From contig KB445818.1 of assembly GCA_000320605.2 (NCBI GenBank), positions 139,079 through 203,078 on the forward strand: a stretch of DNA of 64,000 bases, given 5' to 3'. Position 1 is the first letter of the stretch, and each line of letters starts with the position of its first letter. Positions 1 to 12,400 of the stretch are shown one piece after another. The position numbers were made by a program, and so were the translations under genes. Under the pieces are notes generated by a model, which saw only the letters and a list, made by a program, of their open reading frames with translations, was not told where the DNA came from and did not search any database. This DNA comes from Gelatoporia subvermispora B (Eukaryota > Basidiomycota > Agaricomycetes > Polyporales > Gelatoporiaceae).

Positions 1-555
1 CTTACAGTAAATAATTGAATTAGAATGTTGATTTTTGCTATTTTGCGTGCGCTGATAGAGTTCTATCAGCGACATCGGTCGCGGTCGAACGCATTTTTAG
101 CCGCGGGCGGCTCCTTCTCTCACACATACGAAACGGCCTCTCGGGCGAGTCTGTCCGTGCACTTCTGTGTCTCGGTGAGTGGTATCGCCACGGGCTTCTC
201 AAGGACAAACATATCAGATGAGGACGCAAATCAAATTTAGTGTTATGATCGAGCATTTAGTACGAGCTTGTACTGTACAGTGAATGAGAGCAGAGGCCTA
301 CTCGGAGTGACAACCCGTATATGAACCCCTCACCCTCGTGTACCCGCGCTACCCTTGCAATACCCGTACCCGCCTGACGGGTCCGTACCCGTGGCGGGTA
401 AGGGTAGGGGTGATGCTCCGGACACCCGGGGGTTCACCCCTGCAAAGCACTAATCGTCGAGGCTCAACTCTGCATGCCTGCTCCGGTACCGTCGTAGCCA
501 AGTTACGAGCGTTGTCCTCAACGTCCATCGTTAGCCGCCCTCTGGCTCTCCCCAT
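1..555. other. gene-free left edge
   Basis: I see no gene here. Positions about 340-430 are a degenerate run of TACCCG-like words that produces overlapping open frames on both strands but no recognisable protein. It ends where the decayed pseudokinase copy A begins. Confidence 0.4.
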
Positions 556-559
556 ATCT

Positions 560-2830
560 CCGGATACGATGCACTCGGAACCTGCGCATCTCTCCTAGAG
601 ACGATGAAAGACGCCTCTGCCGCAGTATCTGTCATACCTCTCCTAGGTCCAGTCATGGGAGTCACTACTAACCTTATTCGGACTGTCTAGGTGCGGTGCG
701 TGAACAAGTTGGTATCAGCACCCAAGTGCTTGAAGATAGCACATGTGGATAATGCCGTCTCGCATGAGTTGCAGGTCGCAGATGCGTATCGCCTGGCGAG
801 GTTCAGGTCGCTCACCAGTCGTCGAGTAAGCCGCTTCCAACTCTCTGAGCTTGAATGCTGACTTCATCGAACTACGTTCCAGGACACTCATGGCTATCCG
901 CACTGACGTCGGGAAGATCAAGACGTGGATCAGCAGGATCCTGCAGCATGGCACCTTCAGCGACGCTTCTGACGACCACATGGAGACGCGAGACGCTGCC
1001 TGGCGTTTGTTCGATGTATTTGCTCTTCAGCCGCTGCGCATATACGCGCCATTCAACAGCATACATACTTCGTACATATCTGCCACTCATAGATCTGCAA
1101 CACATAGATCTGCAATAGAAATCGGAATTGCGGTCGCGACAATCTTTACACCTGACCGTGACACGGGGAACTAGCACATCACATGCCGATGTCGTCGTCG
1201 TATGATGCCCGGTAGGGACATTGCAGGAACGTGTTATTTCAGGCTAATCTTCCAATAAATTCTCAGCTCCGTCTCTTTCGCTGGTACAATGTACTCCTCA
1301 ACAACCCTAACGGTCCGTGGAGCCTGAGCGACAATGCCAACGGGACGGAATCCGAGGGGCAGATGGCCTGGGAGGATTATCGCAGTCCGCGTCTTTGACG
1401 AGGTCCTTTCGTCTCAGGTGAGCGGACATGATCTTCACTCGCGGAAAGGGATCACTGACTGAAAAGAGTTAAGACCTCGTGCAGCTGATGGATTCCATTC
1501 TACGAGCGCGCGCTAGCACGAGCCCGCCTGCTCTCGGGAATGCTATTGGCTGACTAGCTCCAGGAAACGTCTATTAATCGCAAGTGCAGGAGAAGTTCTG
1601 CGTGAGGTAGACCGGTCCATACATTGATCGAACTTATACTAGTGTATCTCAAAGAGAGGTTGAGTTGCAGGTCATTGAGGTTTCTCCCGATACCCCATAT
1701 CCCCGGAGGTGGCTCAGGATGTTACTGCAGGCGGCTAGTACCTCATAATTTAGCATATCGATATGCACTGACGTTGCATTTCCAGCTCGCGGACTATGCC
1801 GCACGTACCATATCGCTGCGACTTCCATGGAAGAATCTATGCGTTCCTCATGGGACTTGTATAGATCCGTCGAGGTAAAAGCTGCGATGACTCACATCTG
1901 CAAGCCCGGGAGAGAACAGATATCTCATTGCCACCGACAAAGATCCACTAGAGCACGGGACGTATGGTACGTTAGGCTGTGGTCGTTTGTTTATGACGAC
2001 GTGAACACACACGATATCTCGTCTTCGCGGATTCCACCTCATGCGCGAAGTCGGCAAGCGCTGGCAGTCCCGAGGGGCCAACCTCTCCACCTGTGGTAGC
2101 ACTCTCGCAGACTACGGATACATAAGCGCTGCGCCTGGTAGGACGAAGTCTCTCGTGCGGCTAGGGACCATCAGGGACATTCTAAGGCCGCCCGTCAGTA
2201 TGCGGGCGGGGTCCCCGGAGGATTCGAGCGAGGCGCCCATTGGGTCAACCCATCTGCGATGCACCAGGCGCCACGCTGATGTTGATATGTATGATTGCGC
2301 AGCTTCTCTGCGGCGAGCGACGTTGCGCACGAGTGCGCGACCTTGACATATTTGGTTTTCCTGCAGGAGTGATGCATGAAGGTATATTGGAACAGGCTTC
2401 TAGACATCGGGAGAGCGCACGAGGTCGCCCCGCATGAATTCGTCCGCAGTAAGTTTGGCGATGTGTTTTGCTTCAGCCAATGGCCATACTCTCGCAGTTT
2501 ACAAGAGTGAGTGCGCAGCATAATTCGTTCTGATGAATTGGTTCATAACGAAGTCGGGCCGCTTGGATGCGAGCGTCGGTATCTGCGAGGCACTCGGGAA
2601 CCCTCCCTGGTACCAGTATCGGCGACACGACCCTGAGCGTCTCCTGCTCACTGACCTGCTGCGTCTGATCTTTTATGAGATGGTCTACGAGCTAATCGCC
2701 CCGTATTGCTGCTCCATCGTCTCGCAGACGACAACCTTATAGACATATCATCGCCTTCGGGCTACTGGTCTCTTACTATATGTGCCCGTGCCGTGGTCCG
2801 TGGCAGAGGCTGAAAATTTCTGCTATCTGG
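560..2830 (+). pseudogene. decayed MLKL-like pseudokinase, copy A
   Basis: This is a broken relative of the intact gene at 14076-16708. Recognisable pieces occur in the same order. The N-terminal hydrophobic helix (SAAVSVIPLLGPVMG, about 604-688) ends in TAG exactly where the intact gene has the last Glu codon before the exon 1 donor, so this is a GAG to TAG nonsense change. A helical segment at 868-1016 ends in ETRDAAWRLFDV. The kinase N-lobe strand PGRIIAVRVFDEVLSSQ lies at 1367-1417, with Arg (codon 1388-1390) at the VAIK lysine position. The C-terminal signatures LADYGYI and VRLGTIRDI lie near 2100-2190, and a GYWSLT segment near 2760, equivalent to WGHWSL in the intact copy. The frame changes between pieces. 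I could not locate the HPxIAQVLGYSHP exon with confidence. Confidence 0.6.
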
Positions 2831-3231
2831 ACGCAGCGCTCGTAGGTGCCCGTACCGTTCATGTAGTGTATGAACCCTCAGCGTATAGGCTCCCTCACGG
2901 GCGCAAACAGTTTCGATGTCCGATTTCTGACCTCTTTAGGTTTTGTAGGCAGCTGCGGACGCTTTCGCGTCGTCATCCGCAGACGCACCTGCAACGGAAC
3001 GTGTTCTCTGATGAGGTGGAAGCAACACTTGGCACAATGGTAACGAATAAATTGACATCTTGAAATCATAAAATGTCAACTAAAAACAGACCCATTCTAT
3101 GTACAGCATTGATATCTAGGCACAAATTCGAGTGAATGGAACTATGTAGCTCTACTCCAAAAGTGTTAGTACAATGGCAATCTCGAGTCTCCTCAGCCGC
3201 TTGATTCTGGTTATGGGTTTGAATCTAAAAT

Positions 3232-4255
3232 CTACTCGCCCCGCGTCATTCCGATGATGTCCGCAAGTCGGTATCGAGTGCTGTTCACGTGAAAGGCGAC
3301 GTAGCCCGCCACGAAGGAATCATATGCGTCTCTAGCCTTGCCCTCGCCGAGAATACGTCTGACGCGCTCGACACCGGCGATGGTGTCCTCAATGACGTCG
3401 TTGAGGGTTTTGAGGGAGGATTTGTGCGAGACGAGTGCGCGATCTTGGACGTAGTTCCCGGTCTCGCCCTCCAGTACCTCCTTATAGAACGACATAATAT
3501 CACTGCAAGGTCATGAGTGAACACAATACCGAGGCAGGCCAGATGGTGTACACACTTGGCATAATTGCAAAATGCTGCAGCATCCCTTCTTCGAACGGTA
3601 ATACAGTGAGCATCTTCGGGTCGATACGGACATGATCAAGACTTACATGGCCTGCATAAACTCCTTCTCATCCGGGAACTGAGCTAGCTCCCAGATGCAG
3701 CATCCGTACGCATCACAGAGCCCGGTCTCAAATCTGCGATACTCTACGAATTGGGAGGACACGATTTGCTCGTGATATGTATTCTCAAGTATACATGCAT
3801 CGACGAACGAGATTCCAGCGGAGAATATAAATCCGGAAGACATGCGGGGGACGGACTTCTACACCCGAGCGAGGCTCCTGACGTATTCACCCAGGTAGCC
3901 GTCGTCTTCGTGGATACGTCCCGTCGCGAGGTCGTAGCAGAACTCTTCGCATGAGAGGTCGCCGAGAATTGTGGGGTCATCGATAGTAATGGCGTATGGC
4001 AGACATACCATGACATAAATATTTTTGTTGCACATACCTCTCGAGAGTCCCAAAAGAGACGTCCGAGCCCCCTAGGGCACCTCAAATAAACACATGAGTG
4101 AGGTATGTAGACAAAACCCACGCTACTGCGACGCTCGTGGCATGCGAGTAAACAATCGCGGCGATATCGATAGCGGCTGAGACGTAGGGGCGCGGGCACG
4201 GAGGACACGCCCAGAAACTCATGGCTTCGTCAACACGCTGCGTGCAACCGGATGC
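3232..4255 (-). pseudogene. TRI5-like terpene synthase pseudogene (TS1)
   Basis: TS1 is a tandem paralog of the intact synthase at 4369-5498 and shares its 3' flank. It still encodes the IDDP aspartate segment near 3990 and, in its last exon (3232 to about 3501), the NDIMSFYKE metal-binding triad and the C-terminal RYRL. Four defects are visible. The first ~55 codons are missing: homology begins at QRVDEAM, about 110 bp from the TS2 stop codon. TGG is changed to TAG after SLARV (near 3860). The penultimate short exon lacks an AG acceptor. That exon is also 2 nt longer than in TS2, which shifts the frame. A 60-70 nt insertion with possible splice sites lies near 4030-4110. I conclude it is non-functional. 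Confidence 0.8.
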
Positions 4256-4368
4256 TATGCGAGTGAAAGGAACCATATGAATCTATTTTAGAGGGCGTTT
4301 GATACAATGACAACTCCGAGTCTCTTCAACGGCCTTATTCCACGCGGCATCTAATGTTTCCTCCGGAT

Positions 4369-5498
4369 CTACTCGCCCCGGGTCGTTTCGATGATATCTG
4401 CGAGCCGATACCGGGGGTTATTCACGTGATAGGAGATGTAGCCCGCCACGTAGGACTCCCATGCATCTCTCGCCTTGCCCTCTCCGAGAATACGCCCGAC
4501 GCGCTCGACGATAACGATAGTGTCCTCGATGACATCGTTCAGCGCTTCGAGGGACGTTTTCCCCGAGACGAGGGCACGATCTTGGACGTAGTTCCCGGTC
4601 TCGCCTTCCAACACCTCCTTGTAAAATGACATGATATCACTGCGAAGTCATGCATAAGTGTAAAGGTAAGTTGAGCCACGCGGGTGTACTCACTTGGCGT
4701 AGTTAGTATACATTGCGGCATCCCTTCGGAAGAAGGACACGGTGAGCATCCCAGAGTCACTGAAAACAAAGCGAAGACTTACGGAATGATCTGTATAAAT
4801 TGGTTCTCGTCCGGGAACTGAGCTAGCTCCCAGGGAAAACAGCCGAACGCGTCACTGATCCCGGTCTTGAATCTGCGATATTCGATGAATTGAGAGGACA
4901 CAATTGGCTCGTTAGATGTGTTTTCAAGGATACATCCATCGACAAATCCGATTCCAGAGGTAAATATGTATCCGGAGGACATGCGCGGGAAGTGCTTCCA
5001 CATCCTCGCGAGGCTGCGGACATATTCGCCCAAGTAGCCATCGTCCGCATGGATCCGACCCGTCGCGACGTTGTAACAGAACTCCTCGGAGGACAGGTTG
5101 TCGAGGATCTTGGGGTCGTCGATAGTGATGGCGATTGCAGTAAAGATGGCGATCTCGACTTTGGCTTCAAGACTCGTGAGGTACGAATAGGCAATCACGG
5201 CGATATCGATAGCGGCTGAGACGTAGGGGCGCGGGCACGGAGGACACGCCCAGGAACTCATGACCTCGTCAACACGCTGTTCAAGCTTGAGATCTCGCTC
5301 GAACCTGGGGACAGTGATGTTGAGGCGTTGGACAAAATTTGAGATGACAGTCTTGGAAATTTCGGTGAGTGATGCCTGGGATTGGGCAGCGGTATTTGGC
5401 CTGGTTGTGCTGCATAAGGTAAAACTGAGCGATGCGACACCTCGTGAGGCGAAGATATCCTACCTCGCAGGGCTGGTGTATGTAACCGCGGTAGGCAT
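4369..5498 (-). CDS. TRI5-like sesquiterpene synthase (TS2), intact
   Basis: Four exons on the minus strand: 5498-5464, 5409-4783, 4759-4694 and 4639-4369. Together they give 999 nt and 332 aa with matching phases. The product resembles the trichodiene synthase family (class I terpene cyclases), which ionise farnesyl diphosphate using Mg2+. The aspartate-rich motif is DDPKILD at residues 109-115. The NSE triad is NDIMSFYKE at 243-251 (N243, S247, E251). The diphosphate-sensing RY pair is at 319-320 near the C terminus. It is shorter than trichodiene synthase (about 375 aa), which suits basidiomycete members. It is the only intact member of a four-copy array; no P450 or other tailoring gene was recognised beside it. 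The product cannot be predicted from sequence. The start at 5498 is chosen because a 35-nt first exon splices in frame into the conserved body. Confidence 0.85.
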
Positions 5499-5508
5499 GT
5501 TGAGCTGA

Positions 5509-6535
5509 GAGAGAAAATGTTACTGTATGAGAGGAGGAGTTTGGCCGCTATGTGATGCTGCAGATGATGAGGAGTTCGATTGTTGTGTGATCTCTTATAC
5601 TCGTTTGAGGCAGTATCTTGGTGGTGATTTCGGTGGAACTGATGTACCGCCATGCGCTCTCGCGGCTACATACCGCTCGACGCCCGCTGGAACGCCGACG
5701 ATCATGATGTAGAGGCTTTCCGTTGAAACAAGGAATCGAAGTGACTCCTTGACTGGCAAGTGGATACGCCGCCGGTCGTATAATGCTCTTCGATGGACTG
5801 CAATGCATGATGACAACCGTTGGAAGGAGTTGAGCCGCTTGCGCAACACAGTAAGACATAGCACGCGAACAGTGTCACGTGCGATTCTACCGAATCGACC
5901 GTCTACAGCGCTTCCCTACTCAGCACAACATCGACTTGTCGACAAGCGCGCGCTACTGCGGCCACAGTCCATGGCAGCTGAGACAGTGAAGTCATATACC
6001 CAAGGGCGAAGAGGAGACCGAGACAAGTGTTGTGATGCGGCGCGTCACAGACGGTCCAGAGCAAGGACAAAGGCACACCTCGCAGGAAGGACGCGCCAGG
6101 AGATCCATAAGCTCCGCCATCTGACAACGAATTCATTCCATTCCTTTTTAGGCGCCAACGGGCCCGGCGCAGTTGCCAGGGCAGATCTGCCCGGGTGCTG
6201 ACCGAGTTACGGGGACACAAAGTTTCAATGAGTGCGACGATGGATGGCAGAGTCTCGTGCTACATGTAATGAGACCTTCCAGGAATCGGGCTTGTACCGA
6301 GGGACAGTGGAGGCCATATTCCTCCACTGCAACTTCCTCGATGACGTGATTACTAACTTCTGACGAATCTGTGCAAAATGTTCCACCGCCGTCATTCATC
6401 GGAAAGAGGGCCCGGTGACATTATATCAGCTGAGAAGACCGATATGTATAGGTGCGACATTTGCTGACGTCCGGCGGATAGCTCATCAGCTCATGTTGAA
6501 AGTAAGTGAAAAAAGAGCCTACTTCGCATATAACA
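5509..6535. other. terpene synthase upstream region, no gene recognised
   Basis: This is about 1 kb between TS2 and TS3. It contains the TS2 promoter side and two short blocks (about 5625-5660 and 5870-5920) that resemble blocks at 10205-10335 beyond TS4. ORFs here have no family resemblance. Confidence 0.35.
5625..5930 (+). repeat. diverged repeat flanking the terpene synthase array, copy 1
   Basis: Two blocks match the region at 10205-10335: a TTCGGT..ACTGATGTA..CCATG block near 5630-5655 and an AATCGACC..CTACA block near 5891-5910. Spacing between the blocks differs (about 250 bp here, 72 bp there). It probably represents shared upstream DNA carried along when the synthases duplicated. 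Confidence 0.35.
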
Positions 6536-6539
6536 TTGC

Positions 6540-7125
6540 ATCCCTGAACAGATATCGCTCCAATCAGTCTAGTGGGTGTACGCCTGAGTAGCTCCCGTCT
6601 CAAAACTGCGATGCTCTACGAGATCTATCGCCTGGGAATCAATTGTAATGTCACCAAAGGAGTTATCATCTGCGGGGATGCTCACAAAGTCTAGCGCAGA
6701 CGTCATGATGGTGCTCGCAGAGAATGTATGATATTACTTCCAGGATTCAGAGATGGACCTGGAGAACTCGCCGAGCATGCCATCATCTTGCTGTATGCGC
6801 TCTCTCGCGAAGCCTCCGTGAAATACTTTGGAAGTAAGCAGATGGAGCTCCTCAGGCAAATCCAGCATGATGATGAAGGCCATAAGTAAAGCGATGAGAG
6901 CACGAGTGTTTGCGTCCTGGATGTGGCAGTAGGCAGTTACATTTAAAGTTACGGCGGTGATGATGTTTAGGCGAGGGAGGCGAAACGTTCGAGACTCGAT
7001 CGCTTCGTCGACGTGCTGCTCGAAAAGAACGCTGCGTTTATACAGAGTGACCACGACGTTGAGATCGTCAAGCAGGTTTGTGATGGCATCCCTGTAATTC
7101 ACGGTGACAGTGCTCTATCCGCTAT
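6540..7125 (-). pseudogene. TRI5-like terpene synthase pseudogene (TS3)
   Basis: TS3 is most similar to TS4. It is readable from RDAITNLLDDLNVVV through MLGEFSRSISESWK. It then meets TAA where TS4 has Tyr (near 6736), continues in frame as YHTFSASTIMTSALDFVSI, and meets a second stop after QAYTH near 6570. The aspartate motif is degenerate: IIMLDLPEEL replaces IDDP. No NSE-bearing 3' exon was found downstream, so the gene is truncated at both ends. Confidence 0.7.
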
Positions 7126-7129
7126 TCTT

Positions 7130-8470
7130 TCAGTCAATGTGCGCACGATCGGGCCAATCAGAACCAAATGATCCGTGACAGCTGTTTTCTAGTAGAGAGA
7201 ATATTTCATATTAAGCGGGAGCGCTGTAGAGAAAAAAACCCATGTCAGAGCTGGGAGGATATGAGGTCTCACAAAAGCTGACATAAATGCTGCGTGTGAG
7301 ATGCGGCGAAGTATGTGATGAGCGTATGAAGAGGGCCTTATAGCTGTGGTCGTGCCTACGTCGGTGGCGAGCTTGTGTACGCCAGTCTCAACCGTGACAA
7401 ACCTTACTGTTTGTTAGGCCTCCAAGTCACAGTATAAAACCTCCAGAGGTACAAATGGCGCAGTATGACAAGTCGCTATGGGTGGTTCAAGCTGCACCGA
7501 AAGGCGGCATCATCAGTAACGCTCACAATGACTGACATATGCAAAACGGAATCTACTGGAACGTTCAGGACAAGCTGTTGTCGCCTGAACGTCTTCTCTA
7601 TGTTATTGCAGACGTACCGAATCATTTGTATATCTAGTAGGAAAAGAGACAGTAGGCTTCGAAACGTTGTGTATCTGAAGTTGGTGGCAGAGAGATCAAA
7701 GTGACTTTGCATGCTATTGCGTTTAAATGGTGCGGTGACGAGGTTCTGGATGGAGATAAATCTCATGATTCAGCCGGTGCGGATTACTAAATCAAATCAG
7801 GAATTGCCTGAAGTCTTGAACAACCCAGATACCGACTGTAACGTATCAATTACCGACGACTCCCGTGTATGCGGATGAGATGACTGTGAACAATGTGCAG
7901 CGAACACCACACCCACCAATGGATATCTTTCTATTCTGTAAAGGGCTTACAGTAATTGAGTGATATTCGCCGATAGAACGTGTGTATTACCAAAGAACTG
8001 CATCCGCAGGGGGCGCGATTGGAACGCATTCAACGCAACAACGCGGGATAGACGCCGGCTCTTGTTGCGTAAGCAGTGACACCATCGCCCGTTTCTCCGA
8101 GTGACCGCCTAGATACGGACATTTTCGCTCCGATTGTGAATGTAACTGCCACTTTGAGTAAGGACTCAGAGTGAAGAGACGTTGTGCCATTACACGGTCC
8201 GGCACAATGCCAGCCCGTTCAGAGCACTCGTTTGTGGCGGAGCCGCGAGCTCGAGCGCCACACGTAGGGCGGGAGACTGAGAAGAGCTGAGAAGCGCACA
8301 GCAACTACTCAGGGGCGTAACCAACGACCTGGTAAGGTGTCACCCTAGATTCGAGAAACTAGTCAAGGACAAATATATCTCCGAACAATTTGAAAAGGAG
8401 TGTGACATTCACTGGAAGATGTGGACGACAATGTAATGTTGTCAGACGGACCGAGTGACCCATGCCCTGT
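7130..8470. other. intergenic, no gene recognised
   Basis: This is 1.3 kb between TS3 and TS4. ORFs shorter than 105 codons occur on both strands without motif or splice support. Confidence 0.35.
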
Positions 8471-8477
8471 GACATAC

Positions 8478-9490
8478 TCAAGCTACGATATACTTAGTAT
8501 CAACAATCTCAAAGAGACGGTAGCGCGGGGCACTCATATGGAAGCTGAGGTAGCCGATCATAAATGCCTCCCAGGCGTCCCTGGCCTGACCGTTCCCCAA
8601 GATAGCGCGTACGCGCTCGGAAGCGGCAATCGTGTCGTCGATTACATCATACAAAGTCTGTAGATGTGATTTCCCGCTGAGGAGAGAGCGGTCTTGCAAA
8701 CAGGTACCACTCTCGCCGCTCAAAGCTTCCTTGTAGAATGACAGGACATCGCTGCGGGCCGGTAAATGATTAGTCCGGGTAATGTGTCACACATGAGCGT
8801 GGGCGCACTTCAAATAGTTGATAAAAAGCATGGCGTCTCTAGGTGTGAGTAAGGTCAGTGGTGCTCCGCGGTTGGTTTTTGCTGAATTTTGTGCGGCTTA
8901 CGGGATAGCTTGGACATATTCAGTCTCGTCTGGAAATTGGGCCTTGTCCCAGATGAAGTAGGCAAACGCCTCGGCCACACCTGTCCTGCCCCTGCGATAT
9001 TCGATAAACGAAAGCGCGCCGGAATGCATAGTGAGATCCGGGAAAGTGTTCTCCAGGATGCAGATGTTCACAAATTCGAGCGAGGATGTCATAATGCAGC
9101 TCGCGGCGAACCTTGGATAATATTGCCACGACGCAGAGATGTACCTAGCGAGCTCGCCAAGTAGTCCGGTATCCTGTTGCATGTGCCCCTGCGAAAGTCG
9201 TTCATGGAAGCTGTCGAAGGCAAGGGCCTCAAGGACGTCCGGGGAGTCCATGGCAATAACTATAGCCGAGTAAACTGCGATGTAAACACGAGTATTGAAG
9301 TCCCGGATATGATTATACGCTGTGATCGCGATCGTAATCCCGGAGATGACGTGGGCCCGAGGAAGCTGGAAGTTCCAGGATTCCATGATTTGGTCAACGC
9401 GCTGCTCGAGAGAGGGGTCACGTTTGAATGTCGGCACTACAACGTTGAGTTTTCCGAGCAAGCCGGCAATTGCGTCTCTTGAGTCCGCAA
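8478..9490 (-). pseudogene. TRI5-like terpene synthase, near-complete but probably broken (TS4)
   Basis: The large exon (about 9490-8902) and the last exon (8751-8478) are open. The latter carries NDVLSFYKE, which keeps the NSE triad, and ends YRLFEIVD. The acidic site reads VIAMDSPDVLE, so the usual second Asp of DD is Ser. The short exon between them (around 8870-8820, readable as LTLLTPRDAM) cannot be spliced in frame: both usable AG acceptors put it in the wrong phase relative to the CC|GTAAGC donor at 8902. No first exon equivalent to the 35-nt exon of TS2 was found before 9490. Either TS4 is a recent pseudogene or it uses an altered gene model. Confidence 0.65.
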
Positions 9491-9499
9491 TAACGGCAA

Positions 9500-12400
9500 T
9501 CTACTGAGTGATGAACATCAAAAGTGCAATGAGTTTATGCGATTCTCCTGACATTATCCATGGCTCGCAGAACTTGCCGAGAAGATTGCACCTTGTGTTC
9601 TGCTTGTCCTGTGAAAGTGAACTAACGTGAAGCAGATTGTTGCATACCGTGATATGAGAGACAGGAGCTAACTGGCGAGGTGTATTGAGGATCCTCCCCA
9701 CGGCTTATAACAACTACTTCTAGATGGTTCGATGCTTTATCAGATTGTGGGGCTCGGGATCAACTTCACGTTCCATCCGCTATGAATATTCCCGTACTCC
9801 CGGGATATCGGCCAGCCCATGAGCCATTAGTTACCCTGTCAAACAAAGTTGTCTTGGCTTACACGAATTGAGGAATTTGTGCAAGAACGTCATACACAGG
9901 AGCCAATAAGATCGCTTGGCAAGGATTTGATGATTAGCATTTTGAAATGGCAGTAAGCTGTAGGCGCGATCGAGGAGTTAGCGTTGCGCTGCGTTACCCA
10001 GTCTTATCTTTCAGTGTGGCTTCACATGTGCTCGATGAAATCAAAACATTACTTGATTGTTGTGCGCGTTCGCGCACTGCAGCTGCCTTCGTCCTCGATG
10101 GTTCGCATGTATTGTGCTTGGCCCATCGCTCTGTCCAATCAGCGACCTCAGGACAGTGTTATGCAATTGCCAAGTGGTTCCAACAGGCTGCTCATACATG
10201 AGTAAAAGCGATACCACCGCGGGCTTCGGTCCGACTGATGTATCACCATGTCCGGTGGAGCAGATAAGAGGGACGAAAGAGGCGATAAGGGTCCCCGTGC
10301 TGCCAAATCGACCATACACTGCTGCACCTGAGGAAGTGTACATGCCAATAGCTCGCTGCGTCCTAAAACAACAGGTCATTCGGGCCCAGAACGTGCATCG
10401 TGTTAGCTTCAGGAAATTCGTTTGGAACAGTGGGCGAGACGTCACCATTTCAGGGCATGCCACCAGCTGTCATGCCCGAGTGAGTAGAAATACTGCCGGA
10501 TTGCATGTATAAAGATACGTCAGAGCTTCCTTTCAATACAGTTTATCAATAGAGCATGTCTCGGGCGGCCCGTCTCGGACTTCCACAAAACTGGGGTCGA
10601 ATGGCAGAACAACTTGTAGCAATCTTTCATGGCAGCGTAGCAAACTCAGACGGAAAGCTGAAATTGTCGCTCTTGATTCAACAGCGTACATGTGTGGGAG
10701 TGCGTGAGCAGCGGGAACTTCGGGGGATACTTTACGATACCATATACACAAGGAGGCATACTCGAGGTGATCAATGGATGACGGCTTCGGGAAGACGATG
10801 ACAGAGAACACAAAAACAGTCATCGGTTCGCCGTCTCCGTCCTTTGCATTGCCGGCGCCTGGTTCAAGCCGCTCGAGGGGCGCATGCTCGAGATTCTTGC
10901 TGTTCCCGAACGTGGGTTCCGGTTGACTGCATCAGCTCCTGGGCATTGGCCCGGTGATGGTCCTGTAGCTCTCGCGGAACTGGTGAGGTACAGCTGTAGT
11001 GTGCGTTCCGGAATGGAGGCACAGATTGCAGCCGCTCGAAGAGGTGTAAGCCTGAACTACGTGGCTTCGTAAAGGGACGGTGCCTGCTTCGTGCGCTGTC
11101 ATATTTGGCACATAGATGAGATCGGCGCCACCGGTACATACCGCCCAAGTTTGAGACCGAGGCGTCACGCGTCAGCTGACAAGTAACTGAGCGTCTATGC
11201 TGTGAAGAGTATCAAGGAAGATGTCATCGGAGACCTAGCATCTGTGCGTGGTCGAGTCGTGTTCCAGTCCATCCGTCGTTTATTGCTGTACTGCTCAAGC
11301 TGCAACGCAACTCAGAGGCAACAATGGGACCAGTTTCGTATTGCGACAGCTGCTATTCCGGAAAGCTCGAGAAGGGGCGCTGCACACGCAGTGATAATAA
11401 TAGCACAAGCTTCCAAGAAACCAAAATGTCCGCACGAGTGGCTCTGACGTGACAGCATCCAACACCGGCTTGGCGGTACAGTAAATGAGTGCGGGCTTAG
11501 ATGTATAGCCTTGTTCAGACAAACAAATAGCGAATGACCACTCGTTATATGAATGGAGGGCGCTTGAATTAGGTCCGCTGAGTAGCTCGAGATCGTCACC
11601 GCGTCGTTCTTGCGTGTCGGTGCCCAACGACTTTCTTCATTCCTGGCAGTTGGTGCTTAGCCTATCAACGCTGCTGCTGTTCCCGAGGTAAGACCAGAAT
11701 ACACTCCACGTGTGTAGCCTTGGAATGGAGGCGGATCATGGTCGCTCGTACAAACTGAAGTACTGATGTATCGCCTCTCCGCCAGATCCAAAGTAGGGCA
11801 AATTCCATGTCAGGCTTCGTGCTATTCCGAGATCATCGTGTGAGACGGCGCACTAGCGGCGGCGTGAGCCTCGCAGAGCACGAAATGTCATCCCAAACCA
11901 GGAATGATATTGCGTGTAAGCATGCATCGCAAGCTTGATTATACAATAAATCAACGCATTTCTTGATATTGTTTGCGATTTTGATCACTACATTATTCCG
12001 CAGGAAGCCAGACTCCGATCGCCACAAAGCTGAGACTCGGTAGAAATTTGGAAGCAGTCTTCAATGCGGGAGCAGCAAGGTCGAGCGGCATAGCGAGCTG
12101 CTGCGTGTATTTCGAGACAGTTACAAATGAGGTCGGTCCTATCAGTCGAGTCGAAGAAGAGCGAGGGATGTGAGGCCGGATGTTCTGCCACGCCACTGTG
12201 AGCGCGCGAAGGATCCTGCCCAGCTCTATCGTCTTGTCATGGAGAAAAAATGTTCCCCAAGAGATACTGTTTATGCTAAACAATCGACGATAAAGCAACT
12301 GAGCCGTAAAGTCTTCAAGAATGTGCATTAGCAATGGAGGTAGCACAACAAAATGACTCGGCCAACCCTGCCAGATCCAGCCACGCGACACGCGCAGGCG

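Noticed and set aside
9501..9701. Possible fifth terpene synthase fragment (shared LIALLM with TS3)
   Set aside because: Only six residues match and the flanking residues do not align. Likely chance.
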